Assembly: GCA_964494505.1 (NCBI GenBank)
Contig: CAZBRO010000008.1
Location: forward strand, 94,024-158,023
DNA: 64,000 nt
Reading direction: 5' to 3'
Origin: CAIYRG01 sp964494505
GTDB lineage: Bacteria; Pseudomonadota; Alphaproteobacteria; Micropepsales; Micropepsaceae
The first letter of the stretch is position 1, and the number at the start of each line of letters is the position of its first letter. The notes beneath the pieces were generated by a model. It did not search any database and had not been told where the DNA came from. It worked only from the letters and a program-made list of their open reading frames with translations. Below, piece by piece: positions 26,038 through 35,110 of this stretch. Made by a program: the position numbers and the translations under genes.

Positions 26038-26373
26038 TTAGGCGCGCGCCACCCGCCCGGCAATGGCCTCCAGCCGAACCGAGGCGCTTTCCAACGCTTC
26101 GGTGGCCCGATCCTCGCTGTTTTGGCGCGATTTCAGGGATGCGATTTCATTCTCGCGCTCATGGAGTTTGGCCAGCGCTTCGGCCAATTCATCGGCGATG
26201 ACGAGGCCGGCCATCAAAAGGAGCCGGGCATCGCCCATCTGCCCGACCGAACTCGTAAGCTCGCGCACGCGCTTGTCGAGGTATTGGCCAAGCTCGCGCA
26301 AATGGTCTTCCTCGCCGTCGTCGCAGGCGACCGTATAGGCCCGCCCGTTCACCAGAACATTCACCAGCGGCAT
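26038..26373 (-). CDS. zapA: Cell division protein ZapA
   Basis: A 111-residue FtsZ-ring bundling protein. MPLVNVLVNGRAYTVACDDGEEDHLRELGQYLDKRV is the typical N-terminal beta/alpha domain, followed by a C-terminal coiled coil (LAEALAKLHERENEIASLKS). It follows a short coiled-coil gene by 12 bases, and its stop immediately precedes the 6S RNA. Confidence 0.95.
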   Translation of the reverse strand: MPLVNVLVNGRAYTVACDDGEEDHLRELGQYLDKRVRELTSSVGQMGDARLLLMAGLVIADELAEALAKLHERENEIASLKSRQNSEDRATEALESASVRLEAIAGRVARA

Positions 26374-26385
26374 GCGCCTCGCCCC

Positions 26386-26652
26386 CTAATTCCGTGACAG
26401 CATTTCGCGGATTTCCGCAATCGTGCCGTCGAGCCGCTCTTCGACTTCCTCGGTCAAGCCCACCAGACCGCGCGCTTCCTCTTCCAGCACGGTGATGCGG
26501 GCGAGAAGCCTTTCACGCTCGTCCTTGAGAAGGGCAAGCTCCGATTCCAGGGCGGCAGTCCGGCGGGCGCGCTCGGCCGCTTCCTCGACGCGCGCTTCCA
26601 AGCGGTCGAGGCCCGAGGAGAGCTTCGCGATGGCAGCGTCGAGCCTGTTCAT
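26386..26652 (-). CDS. ZauP-like coiled-coil protein encoded upstream of zapA
   Basis: An 88-residue protein that is almost wholly coiled coil (DAAIAKLSSGLDRLEARVEE, LERITVLEEEARGL-type heptads, VEERLDGTIAEIREML). In Caulobacter a short coiled-coil protein encoded just upstream of zapA (ZauP) works with ZapA to focus the Z-ring. Size, composition and position match that gene, although coiled coils give weak sequence evidence of orthology. Confidence 0.75.
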   Translation of the reverse strand: MNRLDAAIAKLSSGLDRLEARVEEAAERARRTAALESELALLKDERERLLARITVLEEEARGLVGLTEEVEERLDGTIAEIREMLSRN

Positions 26653-26809
26653 GAAAATCCGGAGCGAAGCGGGCGGGGCACCTTAGGCGCTGAAGCAACC
26701 CTCGGCAACGCCCGGCGAAACTTGGGGGGAAGGGCACCGCGCGGGAACCGGTGGGCGGGCGCCATTTGCGTCTTGCGCGGGCGCGGAGCCTGGCTTAAGG
26801 CCACGGCTC

Positions 26810-28831
26810 ATGGACGACATTACGAATCCGGGCAGGGAGCCCGTGCGCCTGATGGCCAACGCCATCCGGGCACTTTCGATGGACGCGGTCGAGGCGGCGA
26901 AATCGGGCCATCCCGGCATGCCGATGGGCATGGCCGATGTCGCCACCGTGCTCTTCACCCGCTTTTTGAAGTTCGACGCCGGGGCGCCGGCCTGGCCCGA
27001 CCGCGACCGCTTCGTCCTGTCGGCCGGCCACGGCTCGATGCTGCTTTACTCGGTGCTCTATCTCACCGGCTATCCCGGCATAAAGATCGACGACATCAAG
27101 CGCTTCCGGCAATGGAAAAGCCCCTGCGCCGGCCATCCCGAGCATGGGGCGATTCCGGGGATCGAGACCACGACCGGCCCGCTCGGTCAGGGATTGGCCA
27201 ATGCGGTGGGCATGGCGCTGGCCGAGCGCGTGCTGAACGCGCGCTTCGGCGATGGTCTGGTCGATCACAAGACCTATGTCATCGCCAGCGACGGCGACCT
27301 GATGGAGGGCATCAGCCACGAGGCGTGCAGCCTTGCCGGCCATCTGAAGCTCAACCGCCTGATCGTGCTTTATGACGACAATGGCATCTCCATCGACGGC
27401 TCGACCTCGCTTGCCGATTCCACCGATACGCTGATGCGGTTCGAGGCGATGGGCTGGGCGGCCGCGCGGGTGGATGGACACGACGCGAACGCGGTCGCGG
27501 CCGCACTCGAAGACGCGCAGAAGAGCGAAAGACCGGTGCTCATCGCTTGCCGCACCGTGATCGGCTATGGCGCGCCCAAACGCGCCGGCACCTCGAAAGC
27601 GCATGGCGAAAGGCTGGGGCCGGAGGAAGTCGCCGGTGCCCGGACGGCTCTTGGCTGGCCCTATGAGCCCTTCGATGTGCCGGGCGATTTGCTGGCGGCG
27701 TGGCGGGCGGCCGGGGCCCGCGGCAAGGATGCGCGCAAAGCCTGGGAATCGCGGCTGGCTGACAGCGCAACGTCTCTGCGCCAGAGCTTCGAGGCAGCAC
27801 TTTCGGGCGATATTCCCGTGGGCCTCGCGCCTGCGCTGGCCGCCCTGAAGGCGAAGCTGGTGGCGGAAAAGCCCAAGGTCGCGACCCGCAAAGCCTCCGA
27901 GATGGCGCTCGAGGTGGTGAACGGGCTGGTGCCCACAACCATCGGCGGTTCGGCGGATCTGACCGGTTCCAATCTCACCAAGACCCCGAACGATCCGGTG
28001 ATCGCGCCCGGCCATTATGCCGGCCGCTTCGTCCATTACGGCGTGCGCGAGCACGGCATGGCCGCGGCCATGAACGGAATCGCGCTGCATGGGGGGCTCA
28101 TCCCCTATTCCGGGACGTTCCTGGTGTTCTCCGATTATTGCCGCCCGTCGATCCGGCTCGCAGCCCTGATGGAGCAGCGCGTCATCCATGTGATGACGCA
28201 TGATTCCATCGGTCTGGGCGAAGACGGACCGACGCATCAGCCCATCGAGCATCTCGCATCGCTCCGGGCGATGCCCAATCTTCTCGTCATGCGGCCGGCC
28301 GATGCGGTCGAGACCGCCGAGTGCTGGGAAATCGCGCTGAACCAGAAGACGCGGCCGACGGTGATGGCGTTGTCGCGCCAGAATCTGCCGACCGTCTGCA
28401 CCGAGCCGCGCGATGCGAATCGCAATGCCGGCCGCGGCGCCTATGTCCTGAAGGACAGCGAAGGCGAGGCGTTGGTCACGTTTCTGGCCACCGGATCGGA
28501 AGTCGAGATCGCGCTGAACGCGTGCGGCATATTGCAGCGCAAAGGGGTCGGCGCCCGCGTGGTGTCCATGCCGTGCTGGGAATTGTTCGCCGAACAGAGT
28601 GCCGAATACAGGGCCCAAGTCATTGATTCGACGAGCGTTAAGGTTGCCATCGAAGCAGCCTCGCCGTTCGGCTGGGAACGCCATATTGGCCCCTCCGGCG
28701 TTTTCATCGGATTGGACCATTTCGGAGCGAGTGCACCCGCGGAGGAACTGTACAATCGCTTCGGCATTACTGCCGAAGCTGCGGCAGAAGCAGCCGAGGC
28801 TGCGCTTCTGCGCCTTAGCAAGAAGGACTGA
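26810..28831 (+). CDS. tkt: Transketolase
   Basis: Thiamine diphosphate enzyme of the pentose phosphate pathway, moving two-carbon units between sugars. The 673 residues include LMANAIRALSMDAVEAAKSGHPGMPMG, the ThDP motif GDGDLMEG-type segment (ASDGDLMEGISHEA), PGHYAGRFVHYGVREHGMAAAMNG and HDSIGLGEDGPTHQPIEHLA. Start ATG at 26810 aligns with family starts. It opens a + strand run tkt-gap-pgk-fba and is divergent from the zauP-zapA genes. Confidence 0.98.
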   Translation: MDDITNPGREPVRLMANAIRALSMDAVEAAKSGHPGMPMGMADVATVLFTRFLKFDAGAPAWPDRDRFVLSAGHGSMLLYSVLYLTGYPGIKIDDIKRFRQWKSPCAGHPEHGAIPGIETTTGPLGQGLANAVGMALAERVLNARFGDGLVDHKTYVIASDGDLMEGISHEACSLAGHLKLNRLIVLYDDNGISIDGSTSLADSTDTLMRFEAMGWAAARVDGHDANAVAAALEDAQKSERPVLIACRTVIGYGAPKRAGTSKAHGERLGPEEVAGARTALGWPYEPFDVPGDLLAAWRAAGARGKDARKAWESRLADSATSLRQSFEAALSGDIPVGLAPALAALKAKLVAEKPKVATRKASEMALEVVNGLVPTTIGGSADLTGSNLTKTPNDPVIAPGHYAGRFVHYGVREHGMAAAMNGIALHGGLIPYSGTFLVFSDYCRPSIRLAALMEQRVIHVMTHDSIGLGEDGPTHQPIEHLASLRAMPNLLVMRPADAVETAECWEIALNQKTRPTVMALSRQNLPTVCTEPRDANRNAGRGAYVLKDSEGEALVTFLATGSEVEIALNACGILQRKGVGARVVSMPCWELFAEQSAEYRAQVIDSTSVKVAIEAASPFGWERHIGPSGVFIGLDHFGASAPAEELYNRFGITAEAAAEAAEAALLRLSKKD

Positions 28832-28834
28832 GAC

Positions 28835-29842
28835 ATGGCCGTTCGGGTGGCGATCAATGGGTTCGGGCGCATCGGCCGGCTGGTCCTACGTTCGATCATC
28901 GAGACGGGGCGGAAGGACTTGCAGGTCGTTGCGATCAACGATCTCGGCCCGCCGGAAACCAACGCCCATCTGCTGCGCTACGATTCGGTGCATGGGCGCT
29001 TTCCCGGCGTGGTGAGCGTCGAGGGCGACCGCATGATCGTGGACGGCCACGACATCCGTGTCACCGCGATCAAGAACCCGGCCGAGCTGCCCCACAAGGA
29101 ACTCGGCATCGACATCGCCATGGAATGCACGGGCATCTTCACGTCGAAGGAGAAAGCCTCCGCGCATCTGACGGCCGGCGCGAAGCGGGTGCTGATCTCG
29201 GCCCCTGCCGACGGCGTCGAGCTGACCGTCGTTTACGGCGTGAACCATCAAAAGCTGACGCACGAGCACATCGTGGTTTCCAACGCGTCGTGCACCACCA
29301 ATTGTCTCGCGCCGGTCGCCAAGGTGCTGCACGATTCCATCGGCATCGATCACGGCTTCATGACGACGGTGCATTCCTACACCAACGATCAGCCCTCGCT
29401 CGACCAGATGCACAAGGACCTCTATCGCGCGCGCGCAGCGGCGCTTTCGATGATCCCGACTTCGACGGGTGCGGCGAAAGCGGTCGGGCTGGTGCTGCCG
29501 GAGCTGAAAGGCAAGCTCGACGGGGTGTCCATCCGCGTCCCGACGCCGAATGTTTCGGTGATCGATTTCAAAGCCGTGATGAAGCGCGAGACCAGTGTTC
29601 AAGAAGTCAACGATGCCATGAAGCGCGCCGCGAGCCAGGAACTGAAAGGCATTATCGAAATCGTCGATGCGCCTCTGGTTTCACATGATTTCAATCACAA
29701 TCCGGCGTCGGCATCCTTCGCGCTCGACCAGACCAAGGTGGTCGGCGGCACTTTGGTCCGGGTGATGGCGTGGTACGACAATGAATGGGGCTTCTCGAAC
29801 CGCATGGCCGACACGGCCGTCGCCATGGCGAAACTGATCTAG
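28835..29842 (+). CDS. gap: Glyceraldehyde-3-phosphate dehydrogenase
   Basis: Glycolytic enzyme making 1,3-bisphosphoglycerate. The 335 residues contain VRVAINGFGRIGRLVLR (NAD-binding), the catalytic cysteine in SNASCTTNCLAPVAKVLHD, and WYDNEWGFSNRMADT. ND-LGPPETNAHLLRYDSVHG is the usual phosphorylating-GAPDH segment. It begins three bases after the tkt stop. Confidence 0.98.
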   Translation: MAVRVAINGFGRIGRLVLRSIIETGRKDLQVVAINDLGPPETNAHLLRYDSVHGRFPGVVSVEGDRMIVDGHDIRVTAIKNPAELPHKELGIDIAMECTGIFTSKEKASAHLTAGAKRVLISAPADGVELTVVYGVNHQKLTHEHIVVSNASCTTNCLAPVAKVLHDSIGIDHGFMTTVHSYTNDQPSLDQMHKDLYRARAAALSMIPTSTGAAKAVGLVLPELKGKLDGVSIRVPTPNVSVIDFKAVMKRETSVQEVNDAMKRAASQELKGIIEIVDAPLVSHDFNHNPASASFALDQTKVVGGTLVRVMAWYDNEWGFSNRMADTAVAMAKLI

Positions 29843-29848
29843 CCTTCC

Positions 29849-31036
29849 ATGTACCGCACGCTCGACAATTTGGACGTCAGGGGCAAACGAGTCCTGGTGC
29901 GGCTCGACCTGAACGTCCCGATGAAGGACGGCAAAGTCACCGATCTGACCCGCATCGAACGGCAGGCGCCGACGGTGCGCGAACTGTCCGATAAAGGGGC
30001 ACAGGTGATCGTGCTGTCCCATTTCGAGCGGCCGGGCGGCAAGGTCGTACCCGAGATGTCGCTGAAGCCGGTGGCGCCTGCGCTTGCGGCGGTTCTCGGA
30101 CGAAACGTGGCATTCGCGGAGGATTGCGTCGGTCCGGTTGCCGCGGCGGCGGTCGCCAAGCTGAACGACGGCGACGTGCTGCTGCTGGAAAATACCCGCT
30201 TCCACGCGGGCGAAGAGAAGAACGACCCCGAATTCGCCAGAGAGCTTGCCGCGCTCGGCGACATCTATGTCAACGACGCGTTCTCGGCCGCCCATCGCGC
30301 GCATGCCTCGACCGAGGGGATCGCCCATCTCCTGCTGTCCGCGGCCGGGCGCTCCATGGAGGCCGAGCTTTCCCATCTCTCCAAGGCGCTGGAAAATCCC
30401 GAACGCCCGCTGATGGCGGTTGTCGGCGGCGCCAAGATCTCGACCAAGATCGCGCTTCTGGAAAACCTCATCGGGCGCGTCGACACCCTGGTGATCGGCG
30501 GCGCCATGGCGAACACTTTTCTTGCAGCGGAAGGCCGCGAAATAGGCAGATCGCTGATCGAACGCGACCAGTTCGAAACGGCAAGGCGGGTCGTCGCCAA
30601 GGCGCAGTCGTCGGGGACTGTGCTTCTGCTCCCCGCCGATGTCGTGGTGGCTCGCGCGTTCGCGGCCAACGCCGCCAGCCGCATCGTCAGCGCAGGCGAT
30701 GTCGGCGAGGATGAAATGATCCTGGATGTCGGCCCCCGGACCATCCAGGCCTTCGGGCGCCTGCTCGATAAGACGAAGACATTGGTGTGGAACGGACCTT
30801 TCGGCGCCTTCGAGATGCCGCCCTTCGATAGGGGCACCAATGCGGCGGCGCGCGCCGTCGCCGAGCGCACGCGGGAGGGCAAGCTCCTTTCGGTTGCGGG
30901 AGGCGGCGATACGGTGGCAGCATTGGCCGGAGCCGGGGTGGCCGATGAGTTCAGCTATGTCTCGACTGCTGGTGGCGCATTTCTTGAATGGCTCGAAGGG
31001 CGGACGCTGCCCGGGGTCGCGGCGCTGGCGCGTTGA
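29849..31036 (+). CDS. pgk: Phosphoglycerate kinase
   Basis: Transfers phosphate between 1,3-bisphosphoglycerate and ADP. The 395-residue protein has KRVLVRLDLNVPMKDGKVTD, LLLENTRFHAGEEKNDPEFA, VNDAFSAAHRAHAST, VVGGAKISTKIALLENL and the C-terminal SVAGGGDTVAALAGAG. It starts six bases after gap. Confidence 0.98.
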   Translation: MYRTLDNLDVRGKRVLVRLDLNVPMKDGKVTDLTRIERQAPTVRELSDKGAQVIVLSHFERPGGKVVPEMSLKPVAPALAAVLGRNVAFAEDCVGPVAAAAVAKLNDGDVLLLENTRFHAGEEKNDPEFARELAALGDIYVNDAFSAAHRAHASTEGIAHLLLSAAGRSMEAELSHLSKALENPERPLMAVVGGAKISTKIALLENLIGRVDTLVIGGAMANTFLAAEGREIGRSLIERDQFETARRVVAKAQSSGTVLLLPADVVVARAFAANAASRIVSAGDVGEDEMILDVGPRTIQAFGRLLDKTKTLVWNGPFGAFEMPPFDRGTNAAARAVAERTREGKLLSVAGGGDTVAALAGAGVADEFSYVSTAGGAFLEWLEGRTLPGVAALAR

Positions 31037-31057
31037 GATCGAAACAAGGGACAGACC

Positions 31058-32089
31058 ATGAACAAGGATCAGCTCGTCAAGGTTGCCGGCGCAATGGTCG
31101 CCAAGGGCAAGGGGCTTCTGGCGGCCGACGAAAGCTCCGGCACCATCAAGAAGCGCTTCGATGCCATCGGCGTGGAAAATACCGAACCCAGCCGTCGCGA
31201 TTACCGCGAGATGCTGTTTCGTACATCGTCCGCGATGAAGAACAATATCTCGGGCGTGATCCTTTACGACGAGACGATCCGGCAGAATGCGAAAGACGGG
31301 ACGCCGCTGGTCAAGCTGATTACCGATGCGGGCTCGATCCCCGGCATCAAAGTGGACAAGGGCACCAAGGCCCTTCCTTTCTGTCCCGGCGAACTCATCA
31401 CCGAAGGTCTGGACGGCCTCGGCGAGCGGCTGGATGAGTATTACGCGCTTGGCGCGCGTTTCGCGAAATGGCGCGCGGTGATCGACATCGCGCCCGGGAA
31501 CTCTCCCTTGCCGACGCATACGGCGATCCACACCAATGCGCATGCGCTCGCGCGCTACGCCGCTCTCTGCCACAACCACGATATCGTTCCCATCGTCGAG
31601 CCCGAAGTGCTGATGGATGGCAGCCACGATATCGATACGTGCCTTCGGGTCACGGAATGGGTGCTGAAGACGACGTTCCAGGAGCTCTTCTATCAGCGGG
31701 TGATGCTGGAAGGCATCGTGCTGAAGCCGAACATGGTGATCTCCGGCCAAATGGCGCCCAACCGCGCGCGCCCGGAGGAAGTCGCCGACAAGACCATCCG
31801 TGTGCTGAAGGAATGCGCACCGGCCGCGATTGCGGGCATCGCGTTCCTCTCGGGCGGCCAGTCGGACGAGGAAGCGACCGTGCATCTGAACCTGATGCAC
31901 CAGATGGGCCCGCTGCCTTGGCCGGTGACGTTCTCCTATGGCCGCGCGCTGCAGCATGAGCCGCAGAAGGTCTGGGCCGGCAAGGCGGAGAACGTCGCTG
32001 CCGCGCAGCGCTCGTTTGCGCATCGCGCGCACATGAACGGGCTTGCTTCGATGGGCCAGTGGAGGCCCGATCTGGAAAAGGCCGCGTGA
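31058..32089 (+). CDS. Class I fructose-bisphosphate aldolase
   Basis: Schiff-base aldolase of glycolysis/gluconeogenesis. The 343-residue sequence has GLLAADESSGTIKKRF near the start, FAKWRAVIDIAPG, IVPIVEPEVLMDGSHDI and the Schiff-base lysine segment EGIVLKPNMVISGQ, all class I features; class II zinc motifs are absent. It lies 21 bases after pgk. The next two genes look like an insertion before thiE. Confidence 0.96.
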   Translation: MNKDQLVKVAGAMVAKGKGLLAADESSGTIKKRFDAIGVENTEPSRRDYREMLFRTSSAMKNNISGVILYDETIRQNAKDGTPLVKLITDAGSIPGIKVDKGTKALPFCPGELITEGLDGLGERLDEYYALGARFAKWRAVIDIAPGNSPLPTHTAIHTNAHALARYAALCHNHDIVPIVEPEVLMDGSHDIDTCLRVTEWVLKTTFQELFYQRVMLEGIVLKPNMVISGQMAPNRARPEEVADKTIRVLKECAPAAIAGIAFLSGGQSDEEATVHLNLMHQMGPLPWPVTFSYGRALQHEPQKVWAGKAENVAAAQRSFAHRAHMNGLASMGQWRPDLEKAA

Positions 32090-32147
32090 GGGGCTGCCAT
32101 ATTGCGTCGCCCAGTCAGTGATAGACTGACCGAGAGGTGAAACGTCG

Positions 32148-32438
32148 ATGTTGACCCTGAAAGAAGTGGAAGCTGAAGCACTGCGCATCGCGCGCGAGCA
32201 ATTTGGCGCGGAGCAGGTCAAAAGAACCGTGGTCGAAAGCGATATTGATTCTGAGGGCAAGGACAGTTTGAGCATCACGATCGTGCTCAAATCTATTGGC
32301 CTTCTAACGGGAATGCGCTTGGGCAAAACCAGCCTGGATTTGATCGATTACATGTACCGAAATGGGGACGATCGATATCCCTACACGCATTATGCGACCG
32401 AGAAGGAAATGAAGGAATTAGCGGCGAGACATGATTGA
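32148..32438 (+). CDS. Small acidic partner protein of a HEPN-type two-gene module
   Basis: A 96-residue protein. It opens with a helix (LKEVEAEALRIAREQFG), then a strand-rich part with ESDIDSEGKDSLSITIVLKS, and a C-terminal HYATEKEMKELAARHD. I do not recognise a named family, but small proteins with a D-x-D-x-E-G-x-x-S/A-L-x-I core encoded just before HEPN proteins are known. The stop overlaps the next gene by eight bases, indicating coupled translation. The module is visibly AT-richer than the flanking glycolytic genes. It may be an antitoxin or an accessory subunit; function is inferred from position only. Confidence 0.65.
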   Translation: MLTLKEVEAEALRIAREQFGAEQVKRTVVESDIDSEGKDSLSITIVLKSIGLLTGMRLGKTSLDLIDYMYRNGDDRYPYTHYATEKEMKELAARHD

Positions 32439-32901
32439 CTCGCGACAGTTGCTGAAAATTGCGCGGGAGCTGGCAACAAGCAAAGGTCGCGGCAGACCTC
32501 GAAGCGGGGCGTTGCGACGTTCGATTTCGACATCCTATTATGCCCTATTCCATTTTTTGCTGACATCGGCGGCCGATCTCCTCGTCGGTGTCACAGAGCG
32601 CAACAAACTGCGTTATAGGCTTGTATATCGGGCTTTCGATCATGGTCGAATGCGTTCCTGTTGTGAAAATGCCCTCAAACCCGGACATTTTGGCGTGCAT
32701 ATCCGCGAATGTGCGGCGTCGTTCATGGACTTGCAGGATACCCGGCACAAGGCCGACTACGATCCATCGGCTCCCGTCACCCTGTCGGAAGCGAAAGCAG
32801 CAATAGAAAGAGCGGAAGGGGCGCTGCAAAGGTTCGGTGCCGCTCCTGAAGCCGAGAAACGGCTATTCCTTACGCTTCTGCACTTTCGGCCGCGCCCGTG
32901 A
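32431..32901 (+). CDS. HEPN-domain-like protein, putative toxin
   Basis: A 156-residue mostly helical protein. SISTSYYALFHFLLTSAADLL and the late RHKADYDPSAPVTLSEAKAAIERAEGAL fit the HEPN fold, where an Arg plus a nearby A-D-Y patch is conserved in many putative ribonuclease toxins. It overlaps the upstream 96-residue gene by eight bases and thiE by four bases (GTGA), so thiE translation may now depend on it. Whether it cuts RNA cannot be told from sequence. Confidence 0.65.
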   Translation: MIDSRQLLKIARELATSKGRGRPRSGALRRSISTSYYALFHFLLTSAADLLVGVTERNKLRYRLVYRAFDHGRMRSCCENALKPGHFGVHIRECAASFMDLQDTRHKADYDPSAPVTLSEAKAAIERAEGALQRFGAAPEAEKRLFLTLLHFRPRP

Positions 32902-33518
32902 CCGACCGCTGCCGGCTTTACCTGATCACGCCGCCGAAACTTGAGCCGAAGGCGTTCGCCGAGACGCTGAAGCGCGCTCTGGATGCGGGCGACGTCGCGA
33001 GCGTGCAACTGCGGCTGAAGGACGTCCCCGACGACGAGATCATGCGCGCGGGCGACATCCTGATGCCGGTGACGCAGCGCGCGGGCGCGGCCTTCATCCT
33101 GAACGACCGGCCCGATCTTGCCGCGCGCCTGGGTGCGGACGGCGTGCATGTCGGTCAGGAAGACGCGGGCTATGCCGAGGCGCGCGCCGCCATGGGGAAA
33201 GACCGCATCGTCGGCGTCACCTGCCACAATGTCCGCCATCTTGCGATCGAGGCGGCCGAGGCCGGTGCCGATTATGTCGCCTTTGGCGCCTTCTTTCCGA
33301 CCGCGACCAAGGACGCCAAGACCCGCGCGGCGCCTGAAATCCTTCAATGGTGGTCTGAAATGATGGTGGTGCCATGCGTCGCCATCGGCGGGATCACGGT
33401 GGAAAATTGCGCCGTGCTGATCGAGGCGGGCGCGGATTTTCTGGCCGTTGCGGCCGGGGTCTGGGATTACGCCGCCGGTCCCGCCGCAGCCGTGAAGGCG
33501 TTCAACGCTCAATTCTGA
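32898..33518 (+). CDS. thiE: Thiamine-phosphate synthase-like protein
   Basis: Couples HMP pyrophosphate with thiazole phosphate to give thiamine phosphate. The TIM-barrel sequence RLYLITPP, VASVQLRLKD, FILNDRPDLAARLGADGVHVGQED, IVGVTCHN, GADYVAFGAFFPTATKD and VAIGGITVENC matches ThiE. The usual S-x-H of the VGxSxH loop reads T-C-H. It begins with GTG overlapping the HEPN gene stop. No TPP riboswitch is visible upstream, though the inserted module may have displaced original regulatory DNA. Confidence 0.9.
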   Translation: MTDRCRLYLITPPKLEPKAFAETLKRALDAGDVASVQLRLKDVPDDEIMRAGDILMPVTQRAGAAFILNDRPDLAARLGADGVHVGQEDAGYAEARAAMGKDRIVGVTCHNVRHLAIEAAEAGADYVAFGAFFPTATKDAKTRAAPEILQWWSEMMVVPCVAIGGITVENCAVLIEAGADFLAVAAGVWDYAAGPAAAVKAFNAQF

Positions 33519-33600
33519 CCTGTCATCCCGGCCGGTACGCGCAGCGAAGCGCGAGCCCGGACCCACCTGTTGCACAAGCGCGGCGTGCCGGGTGACAAGT
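33519..33600. repeat. Intergenic GTCATCCCGGC-type repeat between thiE and efp
   Basis: The stretch has TGTCATCCCGGCCGG near its start and GTGCCGGGTGACAAG near its end, an imperfect inverted repeat of the 'GTCATCCCGG ... CCGGGATGAC' class common between genes in alphaproteobacteria, with an AGCGAAGCGCG core. It could form an RNA hairpin after thiE. Confidence 0.6.
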
Positions 33601-33650
33601 TCCAACGCCGCTGCTAGAACCCGCGCGCTCTTTCAGAAAAGTTGCGCGTC

Positions 33651-34217
33651 ATGGCAAAAATCGCAGGCAACGAAGTCAAGCCGGGCATGATCATCGAGGT
33701 GAACGGCCAGCTTTGGTCGGTGCTCAAAACGAATTCGGTCAAGCCCGGCAAGGGCGGCGCCTATAATCAGGTCGAGGCCAAGAACGTGATCACCGGCGGC
33801 AGGCTGAACGAGCGTTTCCGCTCGGCCGAAACCGTGGAGGAGGTCCAGCTCGAACGGCGCGATTTCCAGTATCTGTATGCCAATGGCGACATGCTGACCT
33901 TCATGGACATGCAGAACTACGACCAGATCGAGATCGAAGCCGATTTCGTCGGCGACCGCACCCAGTTCCTGCAGGACGGCATGAAGGTCGTGGTGCAATT
34001 GCACGAGGGCAAGCCGCTCGGCATCAGCCTGCCCCAGCAGGTGGTGCTGCAGGTGACCGAAGCCGATCCCACCACGCGCGGCCAGACCGCGGCATCGTCG
34101 TACAAATCGGCGACGCTCGAGAACGGCCTGCGTATCCAGGTGCCCCCCTTCATCGAAGCGGGCACGAAAGTCATCGTTTCGACCGACGACGGCTCTTACG
34201 TCAAACGCGCCGAATGA
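33651..34217 (+). CDS. efp: Elongation factor P
   Basis: Rescues ribosomes stalled at proline runs. The 188-residue product from the ATG at 33651 starts MAKIAGNEVKPGMIIEVNGQ and has the KPGKGGAYNQVEAKNVITG loop whose Lys is the usual modification site, plus the C-terminal GLRIQVPPFIEAGTKVIVSTDDGSYVKRA. An in-frame start three codons earlier is less likely. It is followed by suhB after a repeat-filled gap. Confidence 0.97.
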   Translation: MAKIAGNEVKPGMIIEVNGQLWSVLKTNSVKPGKGGAYNQVEAKNVITGGRLNERFRSAETVEEVQLERRDFQYLYANGDMLTFMDMQNYDQIEIEADFVGDRTQFLQDGMKVVVQLHEGKPLGISLPQQVVLQVTEADPTTRGQTAASSYKSATLENGLRIQVPPFIEAGTKVIVSTDDGSYVKRAE

Positions 34218-34219
34218 CA

Positions 34220-34308
34220 CGCGAATAGCGAGCAGCGAATAGTGAGTGGCGAATAGGGACCGCGGCCCCTATATGCTATTCCCCATTCGCCATCCCCATT
34301 CGCCCGAA
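34220..34308. repeat. GCGAATAG-type palindromic repeat between efp and suhB
   Basis: Copies of GCGAATAGYGAGYRGCGAAT on one side and CTATTCCCCATTCGCC on the other give an imperfect inverted repeat filling the gap. The same word family appears in the 5S-23S spacer at 63557-63632. Confidence 0.7.
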
Positions 34309-34315
34309 AGTTCCC

Positions 34316-35110
34316 ATGCCGTATCTGTCGCCTGCGCTGAACGTGATGATCGCCGCCGCCCGCAAGGCGGGGCGCGGGCTGGTGCGCGATTTCGGGGAAC
34401 TAGAAAATCTGCAGGTTTCCAAAAAAGGCCCGGCCGATTTCGTCACCAACGCGGACTCCCGCACCGAGCGCATCCTGATCGAGGAATTGTCGCGCACGCG
34501 GCCGGGCTACGGTTTCCTGGTGGAGGAAGGCGGCGCCATCGAAGGCCGCGACAAGACCCACCGCTTCGTCATCGACCCGATCGACGGCACCACGAATTTC
34601 CTGCACGGAATCCCGCAATTCGCGATTTCCATCGGGCTGGAGCGCGAAGGCCACCTGGTCTCCGCGCTGATCTTCAATCCGGTCACCGACGAGATGTATG
34701 TCGCCGAGAAAGGCCATGGCGCGTTTCTGAATGACCGCCGCCTGCGCGTTGCCGCGCGCCAGAATCTCTCCGACATATTGGTGGCCTCGGGCGCGCCGTT
34801 CCTGGGAAAAGACGGGCGCGAAACATTCCTCGCCGAATTGGACGCCGTCGTTGCGTCGACCGCGGGGATGCGGCGGTTCGGATCGGCATCGCTCGATCTG
34901 GCCTGGGTGGCGTCCGGCCGGTTCGACGCGTTCTGGGAGCGCAATCTGCAGCCCTGGGACATCGCGGCGGGTATCCTGATGGTGCGCGAGGCGGGCGGCA
35001 TGGTCTCCGACATGGACGGCCGCGAGCACATGATGGATCGCGGGCACATTCTTGCCGCCAACGATGCGCTGCACCGGCAATTACTGGACCTGCTCCGCGG
35101 CAAGTCCTGA
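34316..35110 (+). CDS. suhB: Inositol monophosphatase family protein (SuhB-like)
   Basis: Mg-dependent phosphatase of 264 residues, also linked to rRNA transcription antitermination in E. coli. Motifs: GPADFVTNADSRTERILIEE, VEEGG, the metal site VIDPIDGTTNFLHGIPQFA and WDIAAGILMVREAGG. The 3' end overlaps the convergent esterase gene by 30 bases. Confidence 0.94.
   Translation: MPYLSPALNVMIAAARKAGRGLVRDFGELENLQVSKKGPADFVTNADSRTERILIEELSRTRPGYGFLVEEGGAIEGRDKTHRFVIDPIDGTTNFLHGIPQFAISIGLEREGHLVSALIFNPVTDEMYVAEKGHGAFLNDRRLRVAARQNLSDILVASGAPFLGKDGRETFLAELDAVVASTAGMRRFGSASLDLAWVASGRFDAFWERNLQPWDIAAGILMVREAGGMVSDMDGREHMMDRGHILAANDALHRQLLDLLRGKS

Noticed and set aside
29681..32326. An 881-codon minus-strand open frame across gap, pgk and fba
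   Set aside because: Antisense to three certain glycolytic genes; composition is that of a reverse-strand shadow.
32840..32900. A TPP riboswitch before thiE
   Set aside because: No CTGAGA thi-box core is visible; the region is inside the HEPN gene.
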